A DNA stretch of 43,548 nt from Candidatus Rokuibacteriota bacterium (GTDB lineage Bacteria > Methylomirabilota > Methylomirabilia > Rokubacteriales > CSP1-6): the NCBI GenBank assembly GCA_003220265.1, contig QHRW01000004.1, forward strand, positions 1 through 43,548, given 5' to 3'. This document shows, piece after piece, positions 1-6,767 of this stretch. Numbering within the stretch: position 1 is the first letter of the stretch; each line of letters opens with the position of its first letter. Position numbers and translations under genes: made by a program. The notes beneath the pieces were generated by a model, which worked only from the letters and a program-made list of their open reading frames with translations, was not told the origin of the DNA and did not search any database.

Positions 1-219
1 GAGTACGAAGAGGTCGCGACGAAGGATTGGCTCGGCGACTTCGCGGCCGAGCGCATGAGCCACGTACTTGCTATGACCAACGGAGGGGAAGGGGGGAACC
101 CTTCTAGGGTGCCCCCTCATAAGGGAGGGGAAGGGGGGAACCCTTCTAGGGTGCCCCCTCATAAGGGAAGGGAAGGGGGGAACCCTTCTAGGGTGCCCCC
201 TCATAAGGGAGGCCACTGA
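1..219 (+). CDS. C-terminal end of an unrecognised protein, cut by the window edge
   Basis: Frame 1 is open from the first base to TGA at 217-219. The first 27 codons look coding (acidic, GC at third positions, ending about ERMSHVLAMTN), and the other two plus frames are closed by position 110. The last ~45 codons are three in-frame copies of a 14-residue repeat from the 42-bp DNA repeat at 82-207, then GGH and stop. The next gene starts 2 nt after the stop. In the Aromatoleum tungsten aldehyde oxidoreductase a small Fe-S subunit gene lies with the W and FAD subunit genes, so this could be such a subunit. No cysteine cluster is visible in the remaining piece, so this rests on position only. 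Confidence 0.5.
   Translation, partial: EYEEVATKDWLGDFAAERMSHVLAMTNGGEGGNPSRVPPHKGGEGGNPSRVPPHKGREGGNPSRVPPHKGGH
82..207 (+). repeat. Three tandem copies of a 42-bp hairpin-forming repeat
   Basis: Units lie at 82-123, 124-165 and 166-207. Units 1 and 2 are identical and unit 3 differs by one G-to-A change. Each unit can fold into GGGGG-A-ACCCT-(TCT)-AGGGT-G-CCCCC (92-116, 134-158, 176-200), that is two 5-bp stems with one A-G mismatch and a 3-nt loop. CCCCTC at a unit end can also pair with GAGGGG at the next unit start, so alternative folds compete. The unit length is a multiple of three and keeps the upstream reading frame open. A partial fourth unit begins at 208 and its GGAGG serves as the Shine-Dalgarno of the next gene. 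Confidence 0.9.
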
Positions 220-220
220 G

Positions 221-1546
221 ATGGCCACCCGTCATCTCATCATCGGCGGCGGCACGGCGGGCATGAACGCGATGCGCACGATTCGCGAGGAAGAGAAAGA
301 GCCGTCGGAGATCACGCTGGTCAGCGCCGAGCGGCCGTACTCGCGCATGGTGCTGCCGTACTACCTCGACCGCTCGGTCGCCGAGTCGCACGTGTTCACG
401 GCCACCGCCATCCAGCTCGCGCAGTGGAAGGTGAAGCCGCTGGTGGGCCGCCGCGCGGCGAGCCTGGATACGAAGGCCAACGTGTGCACGCTCGACGACG
501 GGACGAAGGTCGAGTACGACGACTGCCTGATCGCGACCGGCTCGTCGGCGGTGCGCGCGCCGGTGCCGGGCGCCGACGGGCGGGCCGTCCACTCGTTCTG
601 GACGCTCGACGACGCGCGCGCCGTGATCGACGAGATCAAGCCCGGCAGCCAGGTGGTGATGGTCGGCGCCGGCTTCATCTCCTTCACGATCCTCAACTCG
701 ATCCTCTCGCTCGGCGCCAAGCTGACCATCGTGGAAGTGGCGCCGCGAATCCTGCCGCGCATGGTGGACGACACCGGCGGCGAGCTGGTGGATAGCTGGC
801 TCAGGGCCCACGGGGTCGCCATCCGGGCCAACGTCAAGCTCGCGAAGATCGAGGACGCCAAGGACAAGAAACGGCTGAAGTTCGCCGCGGGGCCCGATCT
901 CACGGCCGACGTCGTCATCATGGCCACCGGCATCCGGACCAATCTCGACTGGCTCAAGGACTCCGGGGTCGTGATCGATCGGGGCATCGTCGTGGACGAG
1001 CGGCTGCGCTCCAACGTGCCCAACGTCTATGCCGCCGGCGACTCCGCGCAGGGGCGCGACCTCATCTCCGGCAAGGGCGCTATTCACGCCATCGAGCCGA
1101 CGGCCCAGGAGCACGGGCGCATCGCCGGGGCCAACATGGCGGGCAAGCCGGTCGCCTACAAGGGCTCGCTCATCATCAACATCGTCGAGGTGTGCCACCT
1201 CGACGTCGCCTCGTTCGGCGCGTGGGACGACGCCAAGGCGGAAGCCATCAGCGGCTTGAAGAAGGACCGCAACGCCTACCGCAAGCTGCTCTTCACCGGC
1301 GATCGTATGACGGGCGCCATCATCATCGGCCGCTCGAACGACATCTGGACGACCAACGACGTGGGCATGCTCAAGGGCCTCGTGCAGAGCGGGACGCCGC
1401 TGGGCCGCTTCAAGGAGCACCTGCGGCGCAATCCGTTCGACGTCAAGACCGCGTTCATCGCCTCCAAAACGACGCACACCCTGCTTCCCGAAACCGTCCT
1501 GGGGCGCCCGTCGAAGGCGCCCGGTGACAGCCCGGTGGCCGTATGA
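221..1546 (+). CDS. FAD/NAD(P)-dependent pyridine nucleotide-disulphide oxidoreductase family protein
   Basis: Flavoprotein of 441 residues with the two-dinucleotide-fold layout of rubredoxin- or NirB-type reductases. The FAD-binding GGGTAG is at residues 9-14, an ATG motif is at 105-107, the NAD-binding GAGF is at 149-152, and the second FAD motif AAGD is at 271-274. A C-terminal dimerisation-type domain follows. GGGAGG precedes the ATG by 8 nt. It overlaps the following AOR gene by 4 nt (ATGA). In tungsten aldehyde oxidoreductases of the Aromatoleum type, a flavoprotein subunit (AorC) passes electrons between NAD and the W subunit. The coupling here supports the same role, inferred from context. 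No redox-active CxxC is seen, so it is not a classical disulphide reductase. Confidence 0.85.
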   Translation: MATRHLIIGGGTAGMNAMRTIREEEKEPSEITLVSAERPYSRMVLPYYLDRSVAESHVFTATAIQLAQWKVKPLVGRRAASLDTKANVCTLDDGTKVEYDDCLIATGSSAVRAPVPGADGRAVHSFWTLDDARAVIDEIKPGSQVVMVGAGFISFTILNSILSLGAKLTIVEVAPRILPRMVDDTGGELVDSWLRAHGVAIRANVKLAKIEDAKDKKRLKFAAGPDLTADVVIMATGIRTNLDWLKDSGVVIDRGIVVDERLRSNVPNVYAAGDSAQGRDLISGKGAIHAIEPTAQEHGRIAGANMAGKPVAYKGSLIINIVEVCHLDVASFGAWDDAKAEAISGLKKDRNAYRKLLFTGDRMTGAIIIGRSNDIWTTNDVGMLKGLVQSGTPLGRFKEHLRRNPFDVKTAFIASKTTHTLLPETVLGRPSKAPGDSPVAV

Positions 1547-3474
1547 TGCCAGCGATCAAGGACGCTCCGAAGAAGGCCGCGAAGCCGCAACCCACGCTGC
1601 CCGGCGGATTCGCCGGCCAGATCCTGCGTGTCGACCTCGCCAAGCGGAAGTGCTGGGGCGAGCCGTGGGGCAGCCCGTCCGAGATGCGCGACCAGCTCGG
1701 CGGCATCGGCCTCGGCTCGCGCATCCTCTACGAGGAGACGCGCAAGGGGAAGGGCAACGTGTCGTGGGATCATGCCGACAACCGGCTGATCCTCGCCACG
1801 GGCCCGCTCGCCGGCCTGCCGGTGTGGGGCACGGGTGGGCTCACCGTCGTCACCATCGGCGCCGGCACCAACGGCCCCACCTCCACGCAGGCCAACGGCT
1901 TCTTCGGCACGAATCTCAAATACTGCGGCTACGACGCGATCGTCATCCAGGGCCAGGCCCGCGACTGGGTCTACCTCTACATCGACGACGACCGCGTCGA
2001 GATCCGTGACGCCAAGCCTTACGTCGGCAAGGACACGTGGGAGACGCAGGACGCGCTCAGCGCCGACCTCGGCATGCGAGGCCACCAGCTCTCGGTGTAC
2101 TCGATCGGTCCCGCCGGCGAGCACCTCGCGCGCTTCGCGGCGATCCAGGGCGATTACGGTCACGTCGCCTCCAAGAACGGCGTGGGCGCCGTCATGGGCA
2201 AGAAGAAGCTCAAGGCGGTGGCGATCGTGAAGGGCACGCGGGCGCTCACCGCCAACGATCCGCGCGGCCTCGTGCAGGCCGCCGACGAGATCGCCCACGA
2301 TCTGAAGACTGATCCCTCCGCTCGCTCGCTCTACGAGTACGGCACGCTGCCCGGCGTCGTGAACCTCAACAAGCTCGGCGCGCTGCCGATCAAGAACTAC
2401 ACGACGAACACCACCGACGCCGACCTCTCCAAGTGGGAGGCGCCCAAGCTGCGCGAGGGCTTCGACCATCGCGGGCACCAGTGCAACTCGTGCGGCATGC
2501 ACCACTGCCACATGTCGGTGATCCGCCAGGGCCCCAACAAGGGCAAGATCGTCGACGAGCCCGAGTATGAAGGCTGGTCGGGCGCCGGCTGGACGATCGG
2601 CGTCACCGGCGACATCGACGGCGTGGCGTGGCTCAACACGCAGCTCGACCGCGCCTGTCTCGACGTCAACGAGTTTGGCTGGGTGTGCGGCTGGGTCATG
2701 GAAGGTCTCGAGAAGGGCTGGCTCACCAAGCAGCAGGTGGGCTTCGACCTCAAGTGGGGCGATATTCAAGGCGCCAACCGGCTCATCCAGATGATCAGCA
2801 AGCGCGAGGGCTTCGGCGACCTGCTCGCCGAGGGTGTCAAGCGCGCCTCCGAGAAGCTCGGCGGCGCGGCGCTCGAAGCGTCCATCTTCCTCGGCAAGGG
2901 CGCCTCGCCACGCGGCCACGACCATCGCGCGCGCTGGGAGGAGATGCTCGACACCGCCACCTCCTCGACGGCGACGATGGAGACCGGCAACCCGGTCCAC
3001 CAGACCGAGGTCGGGCTGCCGGCGCGCATCAACCCCTTCAACGGCATCGAGGTGGCCAAGCTGGTGGCGGGCTGCCGCGGCCGGCGCAACTTCGAGGACT
3101 CGCTGGGCATCTGCATCTTCACCACGCGCACGCGGCTGGAGAACGTCTGCCGCGCGCTGTCGGCGGCGACCGGCTGGCGCTACACGGTCGAGGAGGCCAT
3201 GCGCCAGGGCCGCCGGACCGCCGCCATCAACCGCGCGGTGGCGCTGCGCTGCGGTCTCACGCCGGCTCTCGAATTCCCGTCCAAGCGCTACGGCTCCACG
3301 CCGCAGGACGGCCCCGCCAAGGGCCAGGCGGTGAGCGCGCAGTGGGACACGATGGTGCAGACGTGGTACGACGAGGTCGGCTACGACAGGAAGACCGGCA
3401 AGCCGCTGCCCAAGACGCTCAAGGAGCTCGGTCTCGACTCGCTCGCCAAAGAGCTCTGGGGCAGCAGGGCCTAG
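1543..3474 (+). CDS. Aldehyde:ferredoxin oxidoreductase family, tungstopterin enzyme
   Basis: Protein of 643 residues, close to the ~600-620 of characterised AORs. The N-terminal domain has the family pattern GQILRVDLAKRK, then LGGIGLGSRILYEE, then ATGPLAG. Fe-S cluster cysteines are visible as C314, C317 and C322 (spacing CxxCx4C) and the distal C524 in SLGICIF, near the pterin/cluster interface. The family oxidises aldehydes to acids, or reduces acids, at a tungsten bis-pterin centre with one 4Fe-4S cluster, in the cytoplasm. Coupling to the upstream flavoprotein by ATGA suggests NAD(H)-linked electron transfer instead of ferredoxin alone (inference). A second in-frame ATG lies at 1546. The substrate cannot be read from the sequence. 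BamB-type benzoyl-CoA reductase subunits are homologous, but no other bam gene is present. Confidence 0.92.
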   Translation: MMPAIKDAPKKAAKPQPTLPGGFAGQILRVDLAKRKCWGEPWGSPSEMRDQLGGIGLGSRILYEETRKGKGNVSWDHADNRLILATGPLAGLPVWGTGGLTVVTIGAGTNGPTSTQANGFFGTNLKYCGYDAIVIQGQARDWVYLYIDDDRVEIRDAKPYVGKDTWETQDALSADLGMRGHQLSVYSIGPAGEHLARFAAIQGDYGHVASKNGVGAVMGKKKLKAVAIVKGTRALTANDPRGLVQAADEIAHDLKTDPSARSLYEYGTLPGVVNLNKLGALPIKNYTTNTTDADLSKWEAPKLREGFDHRGHQCNSCGMHHCHMSVIRQGPNKGKIVDEPEYEGWSGAGWTIGVTGDIDGVAWLNTQLDRACLDVNEFGWVCGWVMEGLEKGWLTKQQVGFDLKWGDIQGANRLIQMISKREGFGDLLAEGVKRASEKLGGAALEASIFLGKGASPRGHDHRARWEEMLDTATSSTATMETGNPVHQTEVGLPARINPFNGIEVAKLVAGCRGRRNFEDSLGICIFTTRTRLENVCRALSAATGWRYTVEEAMRQGRRTAAINRAVALRCGLTPALEFPSKRYGSTPQDGPAKGQAVSAQWDTMVQTWYDEVGYDRKTGKPLPKTLKELGLDSLAKELWGSRA

Positions 3475-3479
3475 CCCGC

Positions 3480-3950
3480 CTGCGGGTACGCCGTGCGCGT
3501 CGGGCCGACGCCGCCGCGATCGCGCGGATGGCGAATGTCCTCAACCGCCACGAAGGCCTGAGCCCGCGCGCGTTCACGCCGGCGATCGTGCGGCGGGACG
3601 CGTTCGGGCCCTCGCGGGCCTTCCGCGTGCTCATCGCCGAGGTGGACGCGCGCGTGGCCGGCTACGCATCGTTCGTCACCGGCTACAATACGGACCTCGC
3701 AGCGCGTGAGCTCTTCATGCTCGATCTCTTCGTGGTGCCCGCCCGGCGCAGCCGTGGCATCGGGCGCGCGCTCGTGCAGGCCGTCGCGCGCGAGGCGGTG
3801 CGACGACGCTTGACGTGTCTCGAGTGGGGCGTGCGCGGCAGCAACACGCGCGCCCGTCGCTTCTATCGCCGTCTCGGCGCCCGGCTCGGCCAGGCGCGCA
3901 ACGCCTCGCTTGGCGGCCGTCCGCTTCGTGCGCTCGCCGGCGCACGATAA
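3480..3950 (+). CDS. GNAT family N-acetyltransferase
   Basis: Single GNAT domain of about 156 residues. Visible parts are strand 1/helix 1 (VRRARRADAAAIARM), the central strands ending FMLDLFVVP, the acetyl-CoA pyrophosphate loop RSRGIGRAL, and a C-terminal YRRLGA-type segment. The start is uncertain. The domain begins upstream of the first ATG (3528), and in frame only CTG at 3480 offers a plausible non-standard start, 5 nt after the AOR stop. From 3528 the first strand would be lost. It may be co-transcribed with the AOR genes. The substrate is unknown. Confidence 0.75.
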   Translation: MRVRRARRADAAAIARMANVLNRHEGLSPRAFTPAIVRRDAFGPSRAFRVLIAEVDARVAGYASFVTGYNTDLAARELFMLDLFVVPARRSRGIGRALVQAVAREAVRRRLTCLEWGVRGSNTRARRFYRRLGARLGQARNASLGGRPLRALAGAR

Positions 3951-3974
3951 CCGGTACGGGTCAGTGTCCGCTCG

Positions 3975-4259
3975 GTGATCTACCTGCTCATCAACGCGGT
4001 CGTTCACACCCACGACGACTCCCTGCCCATCGCCCAGGCACTCGCCGTGAGGGACGGGCGCATCGTCGAGGTCGGAGGCAGCGACGAGATCCTCTGGCTC
4101 CGGGAGGACGACTACGAGGTGATCGACCTCGATGGACGAACGGTAGTCCCGGTCAGCGGGATGCTCGCGCCCGGTAAGCCCGCGAATTTCAACGTCCTCG
4201 ACGGCGAGAACACCGTCGAGGCGTGGCTTGAGGGTGTTCGTCGCATGGTTCGACCTTGA
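3975..4259 (+). pseudogene. Remnant of an amidohydrolase with its catalytic barrel deleted
   Basis: An ORF of 94 codons from GTG at 3975. Residues 1-57 match the N-terminal beta-sandwich of the amidohydrolase 3 (YtcJ-like) family (INAVVHTHDD, LAVRDGRIVEVGG, VIDLDGRTVVPV), stopping just where the family continues with the GxxDxHxH metal motif. It then runs straight into the family's C-terminal sandwich segment (GMLAPGKPANFNVLDG). About 400 residues carrying all metal ligands are absent, so the product cannot be a working hydrolase. No frame break is seen, which points to one clean internal deletion. No convincing Shine-Dalgarno precedes it. A retained small protein is possible but less likely. 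Confidence 0.75.
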
Positions 4260-4334
4260 CCCCCTCGCGCATCTCGTGGTACTGATCAGCGCCCCGCGGA
4301 GGTCCCAGGAAGACCCGCCGGGTCAGGGGGGCGC

Positions 4335-5216
4335 ATGGCTCAAGTAATCGGTTTCATTGGTCTGGGAATTATGGGTCGCCCCATGGCCCGGAACCTTCTC
4401 AAGGCCGGGCACTCGCTGATCGTCCACAGCCGCAGCCAGGGACCCGTCGACGAGATCGTCAACGCCGGCGCCAAGGCCGCCGCCTCGCCCAAGGACGTCG
4501 CAGCGCAGTGCGACGTGCTCATCACGATGCTGCCCAACTCCCCCGACGTCGAGCTGGTCGCGCTCGGCCCCAACGGCATCATCGAGGGCGCGCGCCGCGG
4601 CCTGATCCTGGCCGACATGTCCACGATCTCGCCGATCGTGTCGAAGAAAGTCGGCGAGGCGCTGGCGGCCAAGGGCGCGGCCATGCTGGACGCGCCGGTG
4701 TCGGGCGGTGAGAAGGGCGCCATCGACGGCGCGCTGTCGATCATGGTCGGCGGCGACAAGGCCGTCTTCGAAAAAGTGCTGCCGATCTTCCAGGCGATGG
4801 GCAAGACCATCACGCTGCTCGGCCCGCTCGGCTTCGGCGGCTTCACCAAGCTCGCCAACCAGATCATCGTCGCGGTCAACCTCACCGCGCTGGCCGAGGC
4901 CCTCACGCTGGGCAAGAAGGCCGGGCTCGACCGCGAGCTGCTGCTGACGGCGCTGGCCGGCGGGCTGGCCGGCTCCAAGTGCCTCGAGCAGAAGAAGCCG
5001 AACTACCTCGCCAACACCTACAACCCGGGCTTCAAGATCGACCTGCACTACAAGGACCTGGGGCTGATCATGGAATCGGCGCGCGCGCTCGGCGTGCCGC
5101 TGCCGGCCACGGCGGTCGTGCAGGAATTGTTCAGCGCGCTGCGCGTGAAGGGCCGCGGCGGCCTCGACCACTCGGGGGTCATCACGTTGCTGGAAGACCT
5201 CGCGGGCGCCTCGTGA
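4335..5216 (+). CDS. 3-hydroxyisobutyrate dehydrogenase / 2-hydroxy-3-oxopropionate reductase family protein
   Basis: A 293-residue beta-hydroxyacid dehydrogenase of usual family length. The N-terminal NAD(P) motif GFIGLGIMGRPMARNL is at about residues 6-21. The substrate-binding DAPVSGGEKGA segment is near 118. The catalytic segment GGFTKLANQ carries Lys172 and Asn176. The all-alpha C-terminal dimerisation domain follows. It catalyses reversible NAD(P)-dependent oxidation of a 3-hydroxy acid. Tartronate semialdehyde and methylmalonate semialdehyde are typical partners, but sequence alone does not decide. A G-rich stretch (CAGGGGGG) precedes the ATG. The stop overlaps the GTG of the next gene by 4 nt. 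Confidence 0.88.
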   Translation: MAQVIGFIGLGIMGRPMARNLLKAGHSLIVHSRSQGPVDEIVNAGAKAAASPKDVAAQCDVLITMLPNSPDVELVALGPNGIIEGARRGLILADMSTISPIVSKKVGEALAAKGAAMLDAPVSGGEKGAIDGALSIMVGGDKAVFEKVLPIFQAMGKTITLLGPLGFGGFTKLANQIIVAVNLTALAEALTLGKKAGLDRELLLTALAGGLAGSKCLEQKKPNYLANTYNPGFKIDLHYKDLGLIMESARALGVPLPATAVVQELFSALRVKGRGGLDHSGVITLLEDLAGAS

Positions 5217-6250
5217 GGGCCACCGTCGACCGGGCGGGCCTCGATCCGCAGGGCCGCCTGCCGAAGGTGCAGGTCCGCCGCGTCCGCAAGGGCGATCTCG
5301 CCAAGGTCAAGGACGTCTTCGAGCAGAGCTTCGGCGATTTCCTCGAGCGCCAGCTCGGGACGCGCCCGCGGCAGGCCTTCAACGGCGCGCAGTACGTGCA
5401 CCACCGCTGGCTCATGGAGCCCTGGGGCTGCTTCGTCGCCGAGGAGGACAACGCCAAGATCGTGGGCGCCGCGCTCGCGGTCACCTGGGGGACGCTCGGG
5501 CTGGTGGGCCCGGTGGCGGTGCTCACGCACTATCACAACCAGACGATCGCCCAGCAGCTCATGCGGGCCGTGCAGGACTTCTTCGACGAGAACAAGGCGA
5601 CGCTGCACGGCGCCGTCACGTACCCGACCAGCAGCAAGCACCTGGCGCTCTATCACAAGTTCGGCTACAAGCCGAAGTCGCTGACCGCCGTGATGAGCCG
5701 CGCGCTCGATCGGGCCGGCGTGCGGGGCGCCGTGGTCAAGCCGCCGGTGGCCAAGGGCACGCTGACCGTGCGCCGCTTCTCCAGCCTGGAGGAGACCAAG
5801 AAGAAGGCCGCGCTGGCGCGGATCCACCGGATCACCAACGGCGTCTGCCGCGGCCTCGAGCTGGCCAAGGAGGTCGAGATCGTCGAGGGCCTCGCCCTCG
5901 GCGACACGCTGCTGCTCGAGCGCGGCGCCGAGCTGGTCGGCTTCGCGATCTACCACGCCCCCGGCGTCAGCGAGGCGCCGACGGGTAGCCTCTACGTGAA
6001 GTACCTGGCCATCGACCCCCGCCAGCGGAAGGTCGAGCATCTCGAGCAGGCCGTGAGCGCCATCGAGGAGCTCGCGCAGGAGCAGGGCTTCCAGCGCGTG
6101 ATCCTGCCGGTGTACTTGCGATACTGGATCGCGTACAGCACTCTGGTGAAGTGCGGCTACCAGGTCGACTTCACCATGGTCCGCATGCAGAAAGGCAAGC
6201 CCGAGGATTACGAGGACGCCGCCGACCTCGTCCTCGACGACTGGCGTTGA
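5213..6250 (+). CDS. Protein with two tandem GNAT domains
   Basis: Starts at GTG 5213, inside the upstream stop (GTGA), giving 345 residues. Domain 1 (about residues 17-165) begins VQVRRVRKGDLAKVKDVFEQ and contains a GAALAVTWG strand. Domain 2 (about 182-330) begins LTVRRFSSLEETKKKAA and includes LYVKYLAIDPRQR and a late YWIAYSTLVKCGY segment. The acetyl-CoA loop is weak in both halves (no clear RxxGxG), so one or both may have lost acetyltransferase chemistry. Coupling to the dehydrogenase upstream and the CopC gene downstream suggests co-expression, but no shared pathway is obvious. Confidence 0.75.
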   Translation: MRATVDRAGLDPQGRLPKVQVRRVRKGDLAKVKDVFEQSFGDFLERQLGTRPRQAFNGAQYVHHRWLMEPWGCFVAEEDNAKIVGAALAVTWGTLGLVGPVAVLTHYHNQTIAQQLMRAVQDFFDENKATLHGAVTYPTSSKHLALYHKFGYKPKSLTAVMSRALDRAGVRGAVVKPPVAKGTLTVRRFSSLEETKKKAALARIHRITNGVCRGLELAKEVEIVEGLALGDTLLLERGAELVGFAIYHAPGVSEAPTGSLYVKYLAIDPRQRKVEHLEQAVSAIEELAQEQGFQRVILPVYLRYWIAYSTLVKCGYQVDFTMVRMQKGKPEDYEDAADLVLDDWR

Positions 6251-6609
6251 GAGGGCTCCAGGCTCTCGCGGCCGCTGCCGTCCTCCTGATCGCGGTCGCC
6301 GGCCCTGCCGCCGCGCACTCGCTGCTCCTCGAATCGACGCCCGCCGCCGGCGCCACACTGGCCGCCGGGCCGCCCGAGCTCATGCTGCGCTTCAACAATC
6401 GCATCGAGAAGCCGCTCTCGCGCGTCCGCCTGCTCGACGGCCGCGGCGGCGCGCAGCCCGTCGCGCTCCGTGCGGACGCCGCGCCCGCCGACCGTCTGAC
6501 CGGGCCGCTGCCGCCGCTCGGCCCCGGCCGCTGGCGTGTCGAATGGCAAGTCCTCTCCACCGACGGCCACGTCGTCTCCGGCCGCTTCGACTTCAACATC
6601 GCCCGCTAG
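6247..6609 (+). CDS. copC: CopC-domain periplasmic copper-binding protein
   Basis: Starts at TTG 6247 within the preceding TGA (TTGA overlap), giving 120 residues. A signal peptide (RGLQALAAAAVLLIAVAG) ends at AAA, leaving a mature N-terminus at His, which in CopC proteins is a Cu(II) ligand. The mature domain shows the CopC pattern: HSLLLESTPAAGATL, LRFNNRIEKPLSRVRLLD, and the C-terminal STDGHVVSGRFDF with its conserved His. CopC binds copper in the periplasm and usually works with CopD, which is the next gene. The Met-rich Cu(I) site is not seen, so the Cu(II)-only type is likely. Confidence 0.88.
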   Translation: MRGLQALAAAAVLLIAVAGPAAAHSLLLESTPAAGATLAAGPPELMLRFNNRIEKPLSRVRLLDGRGGAQPVALRADAAPADRLTGPLPPLGPGRWRVEWQVLSTDGHVVSGRFDFNIAR

Positions 6610-6694
6610 CCCCGCGCGTGCTTTCAGAGATTTCAATCGCAGCGTCTGACCGACTGCCCGAACGTGGCCTCGCGCCTTCGGCCGTCCACTTCGA

Positions 6695-6713
6695 GCGCCG
6701 GCTTTGCCGGCGC
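6695..6713 (+). repeat. Perfect hairpin in the copC-copD spacer
   Basis: GCGCCGGC-TTT-GCCGGCGC is an 8-bp perfect stem with a 3-nt loop. No T-run follows, so it is not a standard intrinsic terminator. It sits in a 158-nt gene-free spacer (6610-6767) together with the hairpin at 6736-6762. The whole spacer looks like a dispersed intergenic palindromic element, but only one copy is in this window. Confidence 0.75.
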
Positions 6714-6735
6714 AATTCCTCTCTGGGGGAGGCCT

Positions 6736-6762
6736 CGGAGGGGGCCGTCGAGGCCCCCTCCG
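6736..6762 (+). promoter_or_regulatory. Eleven-bp perfect hairpin directly upstream of the copD start codon
   Basis: CGGAGGGGGCC-(GTCGA)-GGCCCCCTCCG forms an 11-bp perfect stem ending 5 nt before the ATG at 6768. The only Shine-Dalgarno-like GGAGG (6737-6741) lies inside the 5' arm, about 26 nt from the ATG, so no normally spaced ribosome site is free. This could attenuate translation or mark an inserted palindromic element. No regulator is known from the window. Confidence 0.6.
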
Positions 6763-6767
6763 ACTGA

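Noticed and set aside
82..207. CRISPR-like array
   Set aside because: The units are directly abutting with no unique spacers and no cas genes, so it is a tandem repeat.
4260..4334. Riboswitch or RNA gene in the gap before the dehydrogenase
   Set aside because: Only 75 nt, with no conserved structured-RNA pattern recognised.
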